The notes: generated from the letters alone by a model not told the origin. A stretch of 64,000 bases of DNA from Bacteroidales bacterium (GCA_017615795.1 JAFZZK010000033.1:1-64000); one strand, 5' to 3'. Numbered from the stretch's first letter, positions 40,405 through 52,320 are shown. Translations and numbers: made by a program.

Positions 40405-40481
40405 GGGCTGAGACACAGCTGTGCCCGGGACCAGGGCTTTTCATTTTCCTGTACTCCTTCCTTTGTTTCTTGTTTTTTCGC

Positions 40482-40489
40482 TATTTTTG
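40482..40489 (+). promoter_or_regulatory. Promoter -7 box of the macro-like gene
   Basis: TATTTTTG (40482-40489), with TTTG at 40462-40465 at a short 16-nt spacing. It overlaps the region just before an in-frame TTG at 40495 and supports the ATG at 40516. Confidence 0.5.
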
Positions 40490-40515
40490 CCCCGTTGAAT
40501 TTTAAATTGTTAATT

Positions 40516-40920
40516 ATGAGAATCTACAATAACATTGCTCGTCCGGATTTTACGCCGGAATGGATCACTGATTTGAAACCTGACGAGGTTTTTGTCTTTG
40601 GCAGCAACTTGGCGGGAGCTCATGCCGGCGGCGCGGCACGAGTGGCCGTGGAATGTTTTGGCGCCATCTGGGGCCAAGGTGTTGGTTTGCAGGGACAAAG
40701 CTATGCCATTCCCACTATGCAAGGCGGAGTGGAGACCATCAAACCGTACGTGGATGAGTTTATCGCTTTCGCAAAGAGTCATCCCGAACTATTCTTTTAT
40801 GTCACGCGTATCGGCTGCGGCATCGCGGGTTTTGTGGATGAGGAAATCGCGCCACTGTTCAAAGCGGCTGTCGGGTTGGAGAATGTTTGCCTGCCGGAAA
40901 ACTTTTTAAAAGCCTGTTGA
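40516..40920 (+). CDS. A1S_2505-type macro-domain-like protein
   Basis: The 134-residue protein matches a small family common in bacteria and phages: VFVFGSNLAGAHAGGAARVA, GVGLQGQSYAIPTMQ, and FFYVTRIGCGIAGFVDEEIAPLF. The Gly-rich loops recall macro domains that bind ADP-ribose, but the activity of this subfamily is not known to me. The start is ATG 40516; an in-frame TTG at 40495 is less likely. It ends 7 nt before the VanX-like gene on the other strand. Confidence 0.75.
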   Translation: MRIYNNIARPDFTPEWITDLKPDEVFVFGSNLAGAHAGGAARVAVECFGAIWGQGVGLQGQSYAIPTMQGGVETIKPYVDEFIAFAKSHPELFFYVTRIGCGIAGFVDEEIAPLFKAAVGLENVCLPENFLKAC

Positions 40921-40927
40921 CGGACGG

Positions 40928-41701
40928 TTATTGCACGTTCCAGTATACGGGGTGGTTGAAATAGGTGTCAGGGTAGGGTTCGTTTTTGAGGGTGAAGTGC
41001 CACCACTCGGTCTCGATGGGCTTGAATCCGTGTTTGACCATGGTGTTGCGCAGAAGCATGCGGTTGGCAAGTTGCTGGCGTGTGAGTGTTGCAGTGTGGG
41101 AAGGATGGCTCTCGACGCCAAACCAGTCGAAGGTGCCCCCCATGTCGACCTCTTTCTCGGTGCGCATGTCGAACAGCGTTAAATCGACGGTGGAACCACG
41201 CGTGTGACCCGACCGGCGGGCGATGTAGCCGTTGTCGAAAAGATAGGGCTTCTCGAACATGGGATAAAAATACTGCTTCGTCAGAGTGTCGTTTGGATCC
41301 TTTGACCAGCGTACAAAGTGGTCTACAGCTTGCTGCGGGCGGTATGCGTCGTATATTTTGAGCCGATAGCCTTGCTCCTTCAGCTCGTCGCTCACCTTCT
41401 TGAGGGCGTTGGCCGCTTCCACAGTGAGTAACGCAATGGGCTGGAGATAGCCGTCGATGCGAGTGCCTGCGAAATTGTAGGTGCTGTAGTAGCGGATTTC
41501 AAGAATGGCGTCTGGAATGACATCTGTGAGGAGTACAAAACCCTCGGGGTTGTGCGTGCTGTCAACGTATGCCGAGTATACGTCGTTGGGCTCGGCAGGA
41601 GTGTTGTCCGCGTTTGAGTCTTCTTGTTTGGAGGATGAATGGCATGAACACAGCAGGCATGCCACCATGATAAAGGAGGTGAATAAATGTTTTTTCATCA
41701 T
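40928..41701 (-). CDS. VanX-like M15D D-Ala-D-Ala dipeptidase lipoprotein
   Basis: The 257-residue protein (256 if the second ATG is used) has a lipoprotein signal ending ACLLCSC. The M15D zinc-peptidase core shows YYSTYNFAGTRIDGY, KIYDAYRPQQAVDHFVRW, and the metal ligands in SGHTRGSTVDLTL (His and Asp, about residues 162-174) and ETEWWHF (catalytic Glu and third ligand His, about 233-239). Such enzymes cleave D-Ala-D-Ala; a lipid-anchored envelope copy points to peptidoglycan turnover or recycling more than glycopeptide resistance. No vanH or vanA genes are present. Confidence 0.88.
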   Translation of the reverse strand: MMKKHLFTSFIMVACLLCSCHSSSKQEDSNADNTPAEPNDVYSAYVDSTHNPEGFVLLTDVIPDAILEIRYYSTYNFAGTRIDGYLQPIALLTVEAANALKKVSDELKEQGYRLKIYDAYRPQQAVDHFVRWSKDPNDTLTKQYFYPMFEKPYLFDNGYIARRSGHTRGSTVDLTLFDMRTEKEVDMGGTFDWFGVESHPSHTATLTRQQLANRMLLRNTMVKHGFKPIETEWWHFTLKNEPYPDTYFNHPVYWNVQ

Positions 41702-41813
41702 TCTTTTGAGTATGTTGTTTGTTGATAGATTTCTATGAAAGGGATCCAGAACAGGTTTCTTAACGCGAAGAGCGAGAGTTTATTGTTACTATATTATATT
41801 TACAAGGAAAATG

Positions 41814-41844
41814 TCTGAACCGAACCATTTTTTTTGTATCTTTG
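41814..41844 (+). promoter_or_regulatory. Promoter of gyrB-ftsE
   Basis: TCTG (41814-41817), 19 nt, TATCTTTG (41837-41844), Bacteroidetes form, 33 nt before ATG 41878. Confidence 0.7.
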
Positions 41845-41862
41845 CCCGTTTTAAGAAAATAA

Positions 41863-44632
<2,770 letters not shown>

Positions 44633-44657
44633 GAATTTTACGATTGAATATCACTGT

Positions 44658-46784
44658 TCACAGGGACGGGGTGTGTGGATCTGACATGCTTCGTCTCTGC
44701 CGTTTTTTATGGGGTGAACCCAGAGTGAGCGCAATGGCGATTGAAAAGGCTATGCATTCTAGGATGAAAAGGATGGGTAAAATTGGACGGCGATACCGGA
44801 ATGTGAGGGTATGGTCGCCTTGGGGAACTTGGATGCATAGCAGAGCATGATCGGCAGACACGATGTTGAGCCGTTCGCCTGTCTCGGTTGTGGCTTGCCA
44901 CCAGGGAGTGATGTTTTGGCAGAGCACTAACGGACGTGCTTTGTTGGTGCGAGTCTCTATAACAATCCGCTTGGGACTGAATTCCCGGATGCGGAATGCG
45001 GACTTATAGGTGGAATCGTAATACAGGGCCTGAATTTCTGTCGTGAAGATGGTGCCTGTATCGTAAAAAGACCGGGTGGTGTCGTTGGATACGGCGGCAG
45101 GGAAAAAGGCGATGGGCAGACGCATGACACTGTCTGTGTCAAGGTATGCTCGTACCATTCGCTCGTGCTTGCGGAAAATCAAGGGGTTCCGACCGTGCCA
45201 TTCCACCTTTTTCCGAAAACATCCAGCATTTTCCCACATATAGTAAGGGCTCTCGTGAATGATGTCTTGCCAACATGTCAGGCTGTCGGGTATTGGATAA
45301 TCTGTCACATAAGTGTCTGGTGGCATTGCATCGTGTTTCACCCTGGCGTCATAAACGGTGTGGGGAGCGCATAGATGGGTGTGTACAAGTAAATCAATCA
45401 AGCATAGCAGCACCCAAGGAGAGAATCTGTTTTTTGTTCTGAGAAACAATGCGAAGCACATTGCCGCAGCGAATATAGCAAGGCATGTCTTCCATTCCGT
45501 CAGAATATTGTGGTGATTAGCCATCACGGCTTGGAGTTCTATGAGCAGACCTGTCTGCATGAGGATATAGGGGATGGCCAGCAGCACAGTCGAGGCACAG
45601 GTGAATATGATCAGGGACTTGCGGAATTTGGGCCATTCATTCATGACACAGGCTAATCCGACCCCGCTCATGACTAATGTCGGGATGATGAAAAATACCC
45701 GGAAAAGAGCGGGGAGCCGAATGAAACTTATGAGGGGCAGATAGTTGTATGCGAACTTGTGAAATGGCAGGTTTGTCCCGAATGCCGTGAGCAAGGCCAG
45801 GATGCCGGCCCCGAAGAGTATCCAGAGGGACACATTTTTGTTCTTGATTATGCCGACCACGACAAAGAACGGGGTGAGAAGTCCCATGAAGAGGCTGCAC
45901 ATGCTGGCGTCGACATGAGATATTATGTCATTGCTGCAGAGAGAACATGGCAGGAAAACGGAGAGCAGGCAGGGGGCTGTTAAAGATTCCTTGATGCTCT
46001 CGTAGGGAAGGCCCTCTCCCCGGGTGATGAGAGGACGTATGCTGAAAATCGAGTATAGGGTGGGGGCCGCGAGGATGAGGCACCCGACGATGGCAATGCC
46101 GCAGAACGCAATAAGCCGCCACAATCCTTGCATATTGTGGGCTCGGATGTGCCGGATGGTGTGGCAGAGAGAAAGGGCGAAGATGATATATACAAGCACA
46201 AAAGCAAAACCGGGGTATCCTCCAGTGAGGAGAAATGCGGTGAAAATGGCGGTAAAAAGCGCGTTTTTCAAGTCCGGCTTTTCGAAAAGGGAAAAACATG
46301 CCCACAGTACCCACGGGAGCCATGCTCCGGCGATAATCCATGAAAGATGCTGTGCATTGCCTACGAAAACCCCGGACATGATATATCCGGCGGCCGCGAT
46401 GCAGGATGCCCAACGGTGCTTTGTGAATCGGTAGGTCAGGGCGTAAAAGCCGCACGCGGCAATGAAGGCATGCAGGATAAAGTCGAAGGCGCAACTGATA
46501 GTGGTGTATTCTCCAAACAATGCAAAAAACCATAATGGCGGGTAGAATGCGCCGGATTGTGGGTCGGCATGTATCGGCGTGCCCATGGATTGGTAGGGAT
46601 TCCATGTGGGGAAAATGCCATGACGGATGCTGTTTACCAAGACAAAGCGCTCGGGCAGGAATTCGTTGAAGAAGTCGTGTGCAGGCGGATGAAAGAACAA
46701 CGAACCGAATGCCGCCACGGATATGATGAGCAGCAGGATGATCTGAAGCCAGTGGCGTTCTCGTTGTGGAATGTCAGATGTCAT
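44658..46784 (-). CDS. YfhO-like multi-helix membrane protein
   Basis: The 708-residue protein has about a dozen membrane helices in its first ~480 residues and a C-terminal soluble region. The loop after helix 1 (FFNEFLPERFVLVNSIRHG, then PTWNPYQSMGTPIHADPQSG and FYPPLWFFALFGEY) is the pattern of YfhO/GT-C-like glycosyltransferases that modify envelope polymers with lipid-linked sugars. An Asp-containing motif in this loop is expected for catalysis. ATG 46784 is chosen over 46814 because the promoter box 46804-46811 overlaps the longer version. Base composition and strand match its neighbours. Confidence 0.75.
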   Translation of the reverse strand: MTSDIPQRERHWLQIILLLIISVAAFGSLFFHPPAHDFFNEFLPERFVLVNSIRHGIFPTWNPYQSMGTPIHADPQSGAFYPPLWFFALFGEYTTISCAFDFILHAFIAACGFYALTYRFTKHRWASCIAAAGYIMSGVFVGNAQHLSWIIAGAWLPWVLWACFSLFEKPDLKNALFTAIFTAFLLTGGYPGFAFVLVYIIFALSLCHTIRHIRAHNMQGLWRLIAFCGIAIVGCLILAAPTLYSIFSIRPLITRGEGLPYESIKESLTAPCLLSVFLPCSLCSNDIISHVDASMCSLFMGLLTPFFVVVGIIKNKNVSLWILFGAGILALLTAFGTNLPFHKFAYNYLPLISFIRLPALFRVFFIIPTLVMSGVGLACVMNEWPKFRKSLIIFTCASTVLLAIPYILMQTGLLIELQAVMANHHNILTEWKTCLAIFAAAMCFALFLRTKNRFSPWVLLCLIDLLVHTHLCAPHTVYDARVKHDAMPPDTYVTDYPIPDSLTCWQDIIHESPYYMWENAGCFRKKVEWHGRNPLIFRKHERMVRAYLDTDSVMRLPIAFFPAAVSNDTTRSFYDTGTIFTTEIQALYYDSTYKSAFRIREFSPKRIVIETRTNKARPLVLCQNITPWWQATTETGERLNIVSADHALLCIQVPQGDHTLTFRYRRPILPILFILECIAFSIAIALTLGSPHKKRQRRSMSDPHTPSL

Positions 46785-46803
46785 GCTTTTTTGAAAAGAG
46801 TTG

Positions 46804-46811
46804 CAAACATA
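46804..46811 (-). promoter_or_regulatory. Promoter -7 box of the YfhO-like gene
   Basis: CAAACATA (plus) is TATGTTTG on the minus strand (TAnnTTTG), 20 nt before ATG 46784. Confidence 0.5.
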
Positions 46812-46831
46812 CAAAAAATGCGCATTTAATA

Positions 46832-48778
46832 TTAGATGGAAAACATAATTTGCGCCTTTATTTCGGTTTTGTGAGGAGCGTCAATTTGATTGAGGCCGCT
46901 GCCGACAGTCTGTCGATCAATGTAATGGGTTCTCGCTAACCGAAGCCAGACGCTGACCCACCTGTATCTGTAGCGCAGCATGAGGTATCCTCGGATGCCT
47001 TTGTAGTAGTAGGAACCGATGGTGAAAGTGTAGTATAGATCGTTCTCATACGCATAGATCCGCTCCTCGTAACGGTCAGTGTCGAAATAAGCGATGCGGG
47101 CGTGCAATGCTAATCCGATGCGGGTAATGTCGACGGCGGCATCTTGGAAGAGCAGCAAGCCTTGATAGTGTTTTCGGGTGTCGTTCTCACGTTGGAATAT
47201 CCAGTCTATTTCGCTTTTGAGCTTCAGCCAGGGGTAGGGGGCTCCACTCCATTGCAAGCGCACCTTGTGCCGTAGGCGGTCGGCGATCGCATGCAAATGC
47301 ATGTCTTCGCCCCCGTTTTGCGGTCGGGATCGCCAAGAGTATTTGCAAATGAGCTGACTGCTGCGCCCCATCCGATACAGCAGGGAGAGCCCGCATTCCA
47401 GTCCCGCCACGGGCGCGTCCGTGCGGTAGCTGGGTGCAGTGAGCCGATAATAGTCGGCATAGAGCGACAGCTCGCAGTCTTTCCCCGCGATATATTCGGC
47501 AGCCCAATAGAGTCCCGTTTCCCCGCTGTTATGGCTGGTGGCTCCAAAGCCCTTGCCTAACGGAGCGCTGAAGTCTCGGCTGTAGTGGCGGAACAGCAGC
47601 AACAATTTGAGGGTGGGAGCGAGGTTGAACTTGGCCGCCTGCAGGATGGCAACCTTGCCTTTTGAGTTGACAGCCGCCTCCCCAAAGAGCAGGTGCCGTT
47701 TGGCGATGAGATGGTAGTCTGCAGCCACGTTGAAACCCGTGGGTGAGAGAAAATCGACGATTCTCTCGCCTGGCGAGGCGCGCGCCGTGTCGCTGGTGGA
47801 GAATGCCATTGCGCGCACCCCGATGCGGAAGAGCGCGCGTTGATAGGAGAGATCTGCCCCGTATGCGTTGTTAAAGCCGCCAAACCTGCGAGCTGCGAAC
47901 AACGATCCTGACAAACGGTGGTTGCCCAGGGTGATAGCCGCACCCCGCAGGAAATCGCCCTCGTTGGTGGGTGTTACCGCCCGGAAACCCGTGCTGAAGC
48001 GCCGCATGCTCTCTGTGCTTCCGCCACGACCCGACAATAGCGAGGACCCCATCGCCAGTCCTTGTCCGAAGTTAAGCCGGAAGTCGCCCAATACAACCCG
48101 CTGCAACACCCCGATGTCCTGGATACAAAGCGAACCGGCGTAAAAGTCAAAACCGGCCCGCTGTTCCCCGCGGAAAAATTGCTCGCCCGCATCCTTCTCG
48201 CCCGACACCTTGAGGATGACTTTGTCTTGAGAATTGAAACTGAGACGGAAACAATCGTGGCCGGGCGAGCCGGCATAATGATGGGCTCTCGATGTGTCAT
48301 ATCCAGCCTGCCGTTCCAAGACCTGGCCGTGTCGTACCAGGAGATTACAACTGCTCTTCCGGAAAAAATTGCGGAAAAAGTTCTGCCTCTGTCTTACGGG
48401 TTGTGCCACGACTGATCCGGAAAGCCTTTCGACATCAGCGTTGGAAAAGCCGTCAATGGCCGCCAATTCGTAGATCGAAGCCAAAGCGCCATGCTCTTCT
48501 ATATATAGTTGTAACTGGTAGTATTGATAATCCGTGAAATGTAATTTCTTGACAGCTGTTTCATAGGACAAATCGTTGAGGTTGATGTTGTTGGGGAACT
48601 CCTCAAAGAGTTCTTCGACAATTTCTTCGGACAATGCGGCCTCGCCATCCCAATGTTCCAGACTGCTTTCAAGTTCGTCGGCGACTTGCTCGATTTGCCG
48701 GTAGGAACTGTCCACCTGCGCTTGGGTTGGGTATGTGAGCAAGACCGAAATGATGATGAGTGGAATATGTTTGTTCAT
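46832..48778 (-). CDS. Helix-hairpin-helix (ComEA-like) N-terminus on an outer membrane beta-barrel
   Basis: The 648-residue protein has a signal peptide (KHIPLIIISVLLTYPTQAQ). Residues about 55-115 read as tandem helix-hairpin-helix motifs similar to ComEA (INLNDLSYETAVKKL, then EEHGALASIYELAAIDGF). The remaining ~520 residues are rich in alternating, aromatic-ended strands (FRLNFGQGLAMGSSLLSGRGG, YLMLRYRYRWVSVWLRLART) and end in AQIMFSI, as expected for a large outer membrane barrel. The HHH part would face the periplasm. ComEA-type HHH motifs bind DNA, so a DNA-uptake link is possible but unproven. It follows the companion barrel gene by 15 nt. Confidence 0.7.
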   Translation of the reverse strand: MNKHIPLIIISVLLTYPTQAQVDSSYRQIEQVADELESSLEHWDGEAALSEEIVEELFEEFPNNINLNDLSYETAVKKLHFTDYQYYQLQLYIEEHGALASIYELAAIDGFSNADVERLSGSVVAQPVRQRQNFFRNFFRKSSCNLLVRHGQVLERQAGYDTSRAHHYAGSPGHDCFRLSFNSQDKVILKVSGEKDAGEQFFRGEQRAGFDFYAGSLCIQDIGVLQRVVLGDFRLNFGQGLAMGSSLLSGRGGSTESMRRFSTGFRAVTPTNEGDFLRGAAITLGNHRLSGSLFAARRFGGFNNAYGADLSYQRALFRIGVRAMAFSTSDTARASPGERIVDFLSPTGFNVAADYHLIAKRHLLFGEAAVNSKGKVAILQAAKFNLAPTLKLLLLFRHYSRDFSAPLGKGFGATSHNSGETGLYWAAEYIAGKDCELSLYADYYRLTAPSYRTDAPVAGLECGLSLLYRMGRSSQLICKYSWRSRPQNGGEDMHLHAIADRLRHKVRLQWSGAPYPWLKLKSEIDWIFQRENDTRKHYQGLLLFQDAAVDITRIGLALHARIAYFDTDRYEERIYAYENDLYYTFTIGSYYYKGIRGYLMLRYRYRWVSVWLRLARTHYIDRQTVGSGLNQIDAPHKTEIKAQIMFSI

Positions 48779-48793
48779 AATGAGGCAGTTGGA

Positions 48794-49675
48794 TTAGAGA
48801 TTGAATAAGTATTGTAATCTTGCCGTGTTGGAAAAACTGACGCGATAGTACCAGGCTGTGTTTATGCCTATAAGCAGGTGTCGCCATGGTATATAGATCC
48901 CGATGGCGAGTTTGTGCAGTCCACATTCGCCAGCCAATAGCAGATGGGAAATGGGGCGGCAGAGCAGCCCTGCAGATGCATCGAAGCTGCCGGGGAGCCA
49001 TTTGTGCGCGCGAAAATGCATCATGAGTTTATCATTCCATTGATAGTTGAGTTGCAAGGCGAATTCCATGGGGATGATTTCCGGCCCTGTGATCCCTCGC
49101 CGCAGCCGGATGGGGTTGTAGAGCTCCATGGCGATGTCCCAATGGGGTGTGATTTGACAATAGCTCGACACGTCGATGGTTATAGAATGCTGGGAAACAT
49201 AATGTTCAGCGTGTCGCAACAGATAGATGCCGCGCATGGCAATGGAAAAACGCTTGCCGAAACATCTTGCATAGCCTATGGTTGCTTGCATTTCGCCGAA
49301 ATGGGAGTATCCATCATGCGTGAGCGTCGCCATGAATGTGTTGTCTTCATGAGTCAGGGAAACCGTCAGGGCCTTGTACATCAGCTCCGGGGTGCAAAAG
49401 TCATTGCGAAACTGAAAGTCAAGCACACTGTTCTCCACCATGGATGTATATGCAGGTATTTCATTACAGTACAAGGATTTGAAAAGGGTTGAGAGCCCGG
49501 ATTGTGCATGGAGTGCGGAACCCGATTCGGCGGAACTCAGAGAGAGGAATGCACAATAGTATAATATATACAATTTTAATTTATAATTAAATAATATTCT
49601 CCAGGCATCCTTGTGTCTTCCAAGTTTGCTATACACGGGTGTATAAGCCATTCTACATGTAAAATGTCTTTTCAT
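48794..49675 (-). CDS. Putative outer membrane barrel protein, partner of the HHH-barrel protein
   Basis: The protein has 293 residues from ATG 49675; a start at 49699 would overlap the promoter box. A hydrophobic segment after residue 30 (LYILYYCAFLSLSSAESGSALHAQ) is an unusually late signal peptide, preceded by a basic stretch (KRHFTCRM, KLGRHKDAWR), so the true start may be downstream. The mature region is composed of short amphipathic strands (FMATLTHDGYSHFGEMQATIGYARCFG, IAMELYNPIRLRRG), ending ARLQYLFNL. No family is recognised. It is the first gene of a two-gene unit with 46832-48778. Confidence 0.6.
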   Translation of the reverse strand: MKRHFTCRMAYTPVYSKLGRHKDAWRILFNYKLKLYILYYCAFLSLSSAESGSALHAQSGLSTLFKSLYCNEIPAYTSMVENSVLDFQFRNDFCTPELMYKALTVSLTHEDNTFMATLTHDGYSHFGEMQATIGYARCFGKRFSIAMRGIYLLRHAEHYVSQHSITIDVSSYCQITPHWDIAMELYNPIRLRRGITGPEIIPMEFALQLNYQWNDKLMMHFRAHKWLPGSFDASAGLLCRPISHLLLAGECGLHKLAIGIYIPWRHLLIGINTAWYYRVSFSNTARLQYLFNL

Positions 49676-49696
49676 ATTGTTTGATTTTTGAGGCTG

Positions 49697-49704
49697 CAAA
49701 TATA
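49697..49704 (-). promoter_or_regulatory. Promoter -7 box of the barrel pair
   Basis: CAAATATA (plus) is TATATTTG on the minus strand (TAnnTTTG), 22 nt before ATG 49675. Confidence 0.5.
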
Positions 49705-49740
49705 ATAATTTTTTAAATTATGGAGCCCGTATAAAATAAA

Positions 49741-49769
49741 AAAAACACCCGTTGGGGTGTTTTTTTTTT
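49741..49769. terminator. Rho-independent terminator after the response regulator
   Basis: AAAAACACCC (49741-49750), GTTG loop, GGGTGTTTTT (49755-49764), with extra T on the plus strand and A before it. It lies 24 nt after the stop of the minus-strand regulator gene, and the preceding A-run gives the required T-tract on the minus strand. Confidence 0.92.
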
Positions 49770-49792
49770 ATGTGTGAAAGAGGGGTCGAGTC

Positions 49793-50476
49793 TTACATTA
49801 CGAATTTAAATCCCGTGCCATGTACGTTGATGATTTGGATGCGGGGCTCGCTTTTGAAATATTTACGCAGCCGGGTGATGTACACATCCATGTTGCGGGC
49901 GTTGTAGAAGCTGTCGTCGCCCCAGATCTTCTTGAGGGCGTAGCCGCGCTCGAGGATGTCGTTTTTGCTGTCCACGAGCATCCCGAGCAGTTGTGTCTCT
50001 CGTGTGGAGATGTGTTTCTCCTCCCCTTGGATGGTGAGGGTCTGCCTTTTTTTGTCAAAAAGGATGCTGCCGAGTTCGATGATGTCGTTTTCCTCTTCTT
50101 GCGGCCGGGCGCGGCGTAGCAGGGCCTGAATGCGGGCGAGCAGCACTTCGATGGTGAACGGCTTGGTGATGTAGTCGTCGCCGCCGATGGACAGCCCTTT
50201 GATGATGTCCTCTTGTAAATTCTTGGCGGTCAAGAATATGATGGGGATTTTCTTGTCGAGTTTCCGGATTTCTTGCGCCAATGTGAAACCGTCCTTCAAC
50301 GGCATCATGACATCGATGAGGCAGATGTCGAATGTGTTGGTGCAGAACATTTCGTAGGCAATTTCCCCATTGGTGGCATGGCTTACCTCATACCCTTTGG
50401 AGGTGAGGTAGGTCGTGAGTACCTTGCCCAGGTTCACGTCGTCTTCGGCAAATAAGATTTTGGTGGAATCCATCAT
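49793..50476 (-). CDS. OmpR-family response regulator (RprY-like)
   Basis: The protein has 227-228 residues (adjacent ATGs at 50476 and 50473). The receiver has acidic FAEDD, the phosphoacceptor Asp in CLIDVMMPLKDG (about residue 53), ILTAK and ITKPF. The winged helix has STRETQLLGMLVDSKNDILERGYALKKIW and MDVYITRLRKYF with a short hairpin to IINVHGTGFKFVM. It resembles the Bacteroides RprY class. A longer frame to 50569 lies over its promoter box and is rejected. No histidine kinase is adjacent. Confidence 0.93.
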   Translation of the reverse strand: MMDSTKILFAEDDVNLGKVLTTYLTSKGYEVSHATNGEIAYEMFCTNTFDICLIDVMMPLKDGFTLAQEIRKLDKKIPIIFLTAKNLQEDIIKGLSIGGDDYITKPFTIEVLLARIQALLRRARPQEEENDIIELGSILFDKKRQTLTIQGEEKHISTRETQLLGMLVDSKNDILERGYALKKIWGDDSFYNARNMDVYITRLRKYFKSEPRIQIINVHGTGFKFVM

Positions 50477-50541
50477 GGTGTGTTTTATGTTTTGAATTAC
50501 ATTAACGAGACAAACTGTATTTTGTTGCATGAAAATCGGGG

Positions 50542-50572
50542 CAAAGATACACAAAAAAACGAATTGCACAGA
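50542..50572 (-). promoter_or_regulatory. Promoter of the RprY-like regulator
   Basis: On the minus strand TCTG (50572-50569), 19 nt, TATCTTTG (50549-50542). It leaves a leader of about 60 nt to ATG 50476. Confidence 0.65.
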
Positions 50573-50617
50573 TGTAAATTATTTTTTATGAAAATGAATA
50601 TGTATGATTAATTTTTA

Positions 50618-50625
50618 TATATTTG
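50618..50625 (+). promoter_or_regulatory. Promoter -7 box of the T9SS cargo gene
   Basis: TATATTTG (50618-50625) in a very AT-rich gap, about 90 nt before ATG 50709. No clear -33 box. Confidence 0.45.
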
Positions 50626-50708
50626 CAATGTTTTTGTACGCGTGTTCTGATTTTAATATATTGTTGTAACACAAAAGTTTATAAAATATATTAATAAAAA
50701 TGACGCTT

Positions 50709-52250
50709 ATGAAAAGTCTTAATAAAATCAGAACTGCAGCGATTTGTGTGTTCATCTTCACGGTTGCGCTGGCACAGGCGCAGACCATTCTCTATCAGGA
50801 AAATTTCGGAAATCCGGCAGCCAACACGTTGATACAGGACTACACGGGTTGGGAGAACAGCCATGTTCTTTACGCGGGCAACGGCACGTGCGATGTCCGT
50901 TCCTCGTCGGCATCCAACGGCTACGGCGGCGCTTCCGGCGGCGGCAATGTGATGATCAACGATACGGTCAAGTGGTTTCAAGTGTCCGGCATCAACACGG
51001 CAGCCGACACGAGCATCTCGCTCTATTGCGGCCTTCGCAAGACCAACGCGGAGAATGGGGCTAACTTTGTCGTCGAAGTGTCGGCGGACAGCCTCTCTTG
51101 GACCCGACTCGCCATGGAAGGCGACACGCTCCCCTCCGGCACGGGCACGTCGGGATGGCATCGCGTGCGCTATCTCCATGTCATCTCATGCCCCAATCTC
51201 CATCTCCGATTCTCCAACCTCGCCCAAGTGGACTATCGCCTGGACGACATCGCCCTTGTCGTGGGAACGGAGAATACGCTCGAAACGGTCGGCAAGCCTA
51301 CATTCTCGCCAAGTGGCGGCACATACTACGAGCCACAAACCGTAACGCTTTCCTCGCAAACCGCGAATGCCTCCATCTTTTATACGATGGATGGTTCGAC
51401 ACCTACTCCCTCGTCCAATCCATACCTCGGTCCGCTGACCGTCAATAATTCCGTGACCATCAAGGCTATGGCCATCCATGACGATATGTACGACAGTGAG
51501 GTCGCCTCGGCTTCGTACGTTATTCTCGATACCAATTCCTTGGTGCATCTGCCGCTCGACTTGTCCGATAACAGTGAAGTGGGCAAGTTGGACATTACTC
51601 ATTTGCCGGGCTTCAGGGGATATCACTTGGGCTCGTCATACGCCGATGGATCCGCAAAATTCGAGTCGTCCCATGCAGGGGAGGCTGTCCTAAGAGCCCA
51701 TCTCGACAGTGCTCCCGGCACACTGACTTTTGAACTCAAGGGACGGACCGGTGGCTCCAATCCGGCTGCATACGAAGGCGTGCAAATGGAATTGGCCGAA
51801 TCTCCCGACGGCCTGCAGTGGCATCCCCTGGCTGTCTTGACGGAAAACGACATCTCAACGGATGGATATGTGCGGTTTACAGGGTACACCCTGATGCAGA
51901 CGACACGATATGTGCGCTGGAAATTGTTGTCAACAATGAAAGGCAACACCCAGCTGAACAATATTACCATCAGCCAATACTCCGGTGGCGGGAACGACAG
52001 TGTGCCGGTTATGTCGTATGACTTGCCGCAGGTATGTGTCTATCCCAATCCTACCAGCGGATCGGTGAGTGTTATTGCCTCATTGACCCAAGTGGAGGAA
52101 GTGATTCTCACAGACTTGCGAGGCAATGTCTTGTATCGCTGGTCTATGCCGATGGGAAACATTGACCTGAGTGTTTTCCCACGTGGTATGTACATCATGT
52201 CGGTCCGAACTCCGCAGGGCGTGACCAATAAGAAGATCGTACGATATTGA
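50709..52250 (+). CDS. Secreted protein with CHB_HEX_C repeat and T9SS type A sorting domain
   Basis: The protein has 513 residues from ATG 50709 (three more from 50700). A signal peptide (ICVFIFTVALAQAQ) precedes an N-terminal lectin-like beta domain (ENFGNPAAN, GWHRVRYLHVISC, YRLDDIALVV). A chitobiase C-terminal-type repeat (about residues 200-275: FSPSGGTYYEPQTVTLSSQT, IFYTMDGSTPTPSS) follows. The last ~75 residues are a type A sorting domain (YPNPTSGSVSV, LRGNVLYRW, FPRGMYIMSVRTPQG, KKIVRY). No catalytic domain is recognised; binding of a polysaccharide or cell surface is a possibility. A strong terminator follows. Confidence 0.85.
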   Translation: MKSLNKIRTAAICVFIFTVALAQAQTILYQENFGNPAANTLIQDYTGWENSHVLYAGNGTCDVRSSSASNGYGGASGGGNVMINDTVKWFQVSGINTAADTSISLYCGLRKTNAENGANFVVEVSADSLSWTRLAMEGDTLPSGTGTSGWHRVRYLHVISCPNLHLRFSNLAQVDYRLDDIALVVGTENTLETVGKPTFSPSGGTYYEPQTVTLSSQTANASIFYTMDGSTPTPSSNPYLGPLTVNNSVTIKAMAIHDDMYDSEVASASYVILDTNSLVHLPLDLSDNSEVGKLDITHLPGFRGYHLGSSYADGSAKFESSHAGEAVLRAHLDSAPGTLTFELKGRTGGSNPAAYEGVQMELAESPDGLQWHPLAVLTENDISTDGYVRFTGYTLMQTTRYVRWKLLSTMKGNTQLNNITISQYSGGGNDSVPVMSYDLPQVCVYPNPTSGSVSVIASLTQVEEVILTDLRGNVLYRWSMPMGNIDLSVFPRGMYIMSVRTPQGVTNKKIVRY

Positions 52251-52256
52251 GTGCCA

Positions 52257-52320
52257 TAGAGACTTGGGGACTCTCTTGGGATAGGTAAAAGAAAAGGGGA
52301 GAGTCCCAAATCTCTTTTTT
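52257..52320 (+). terminator. Terminator of the T9SS cargo gene
   Basis: GGGACTCTC (52267-52275) pairs with GAGAGTCCC (52299-52307); the flanking AGAGA and TCTCT lengthen the imperfect stem. A run of seven T follows immediately. Confidence 0.88.

Noticed and set aside
38569..40416. A 615-codon open frame on the minus strand opposite the FucI-like gene and dinB
   Set aside because: Both plus-strand genes are recognisable protein families with promoters; the long antisense frame spans the gap between them and has no signal peptide, domain or recognisable motif. It is a by-product of codon bias.
40516..40920. A prophage remnant suggested by the phage-associated macro-like family
   Set aside because: The gene stands alone among chromosomal housekeeping genes with normal composition; no integrase, structural or lysis genes are nearby.
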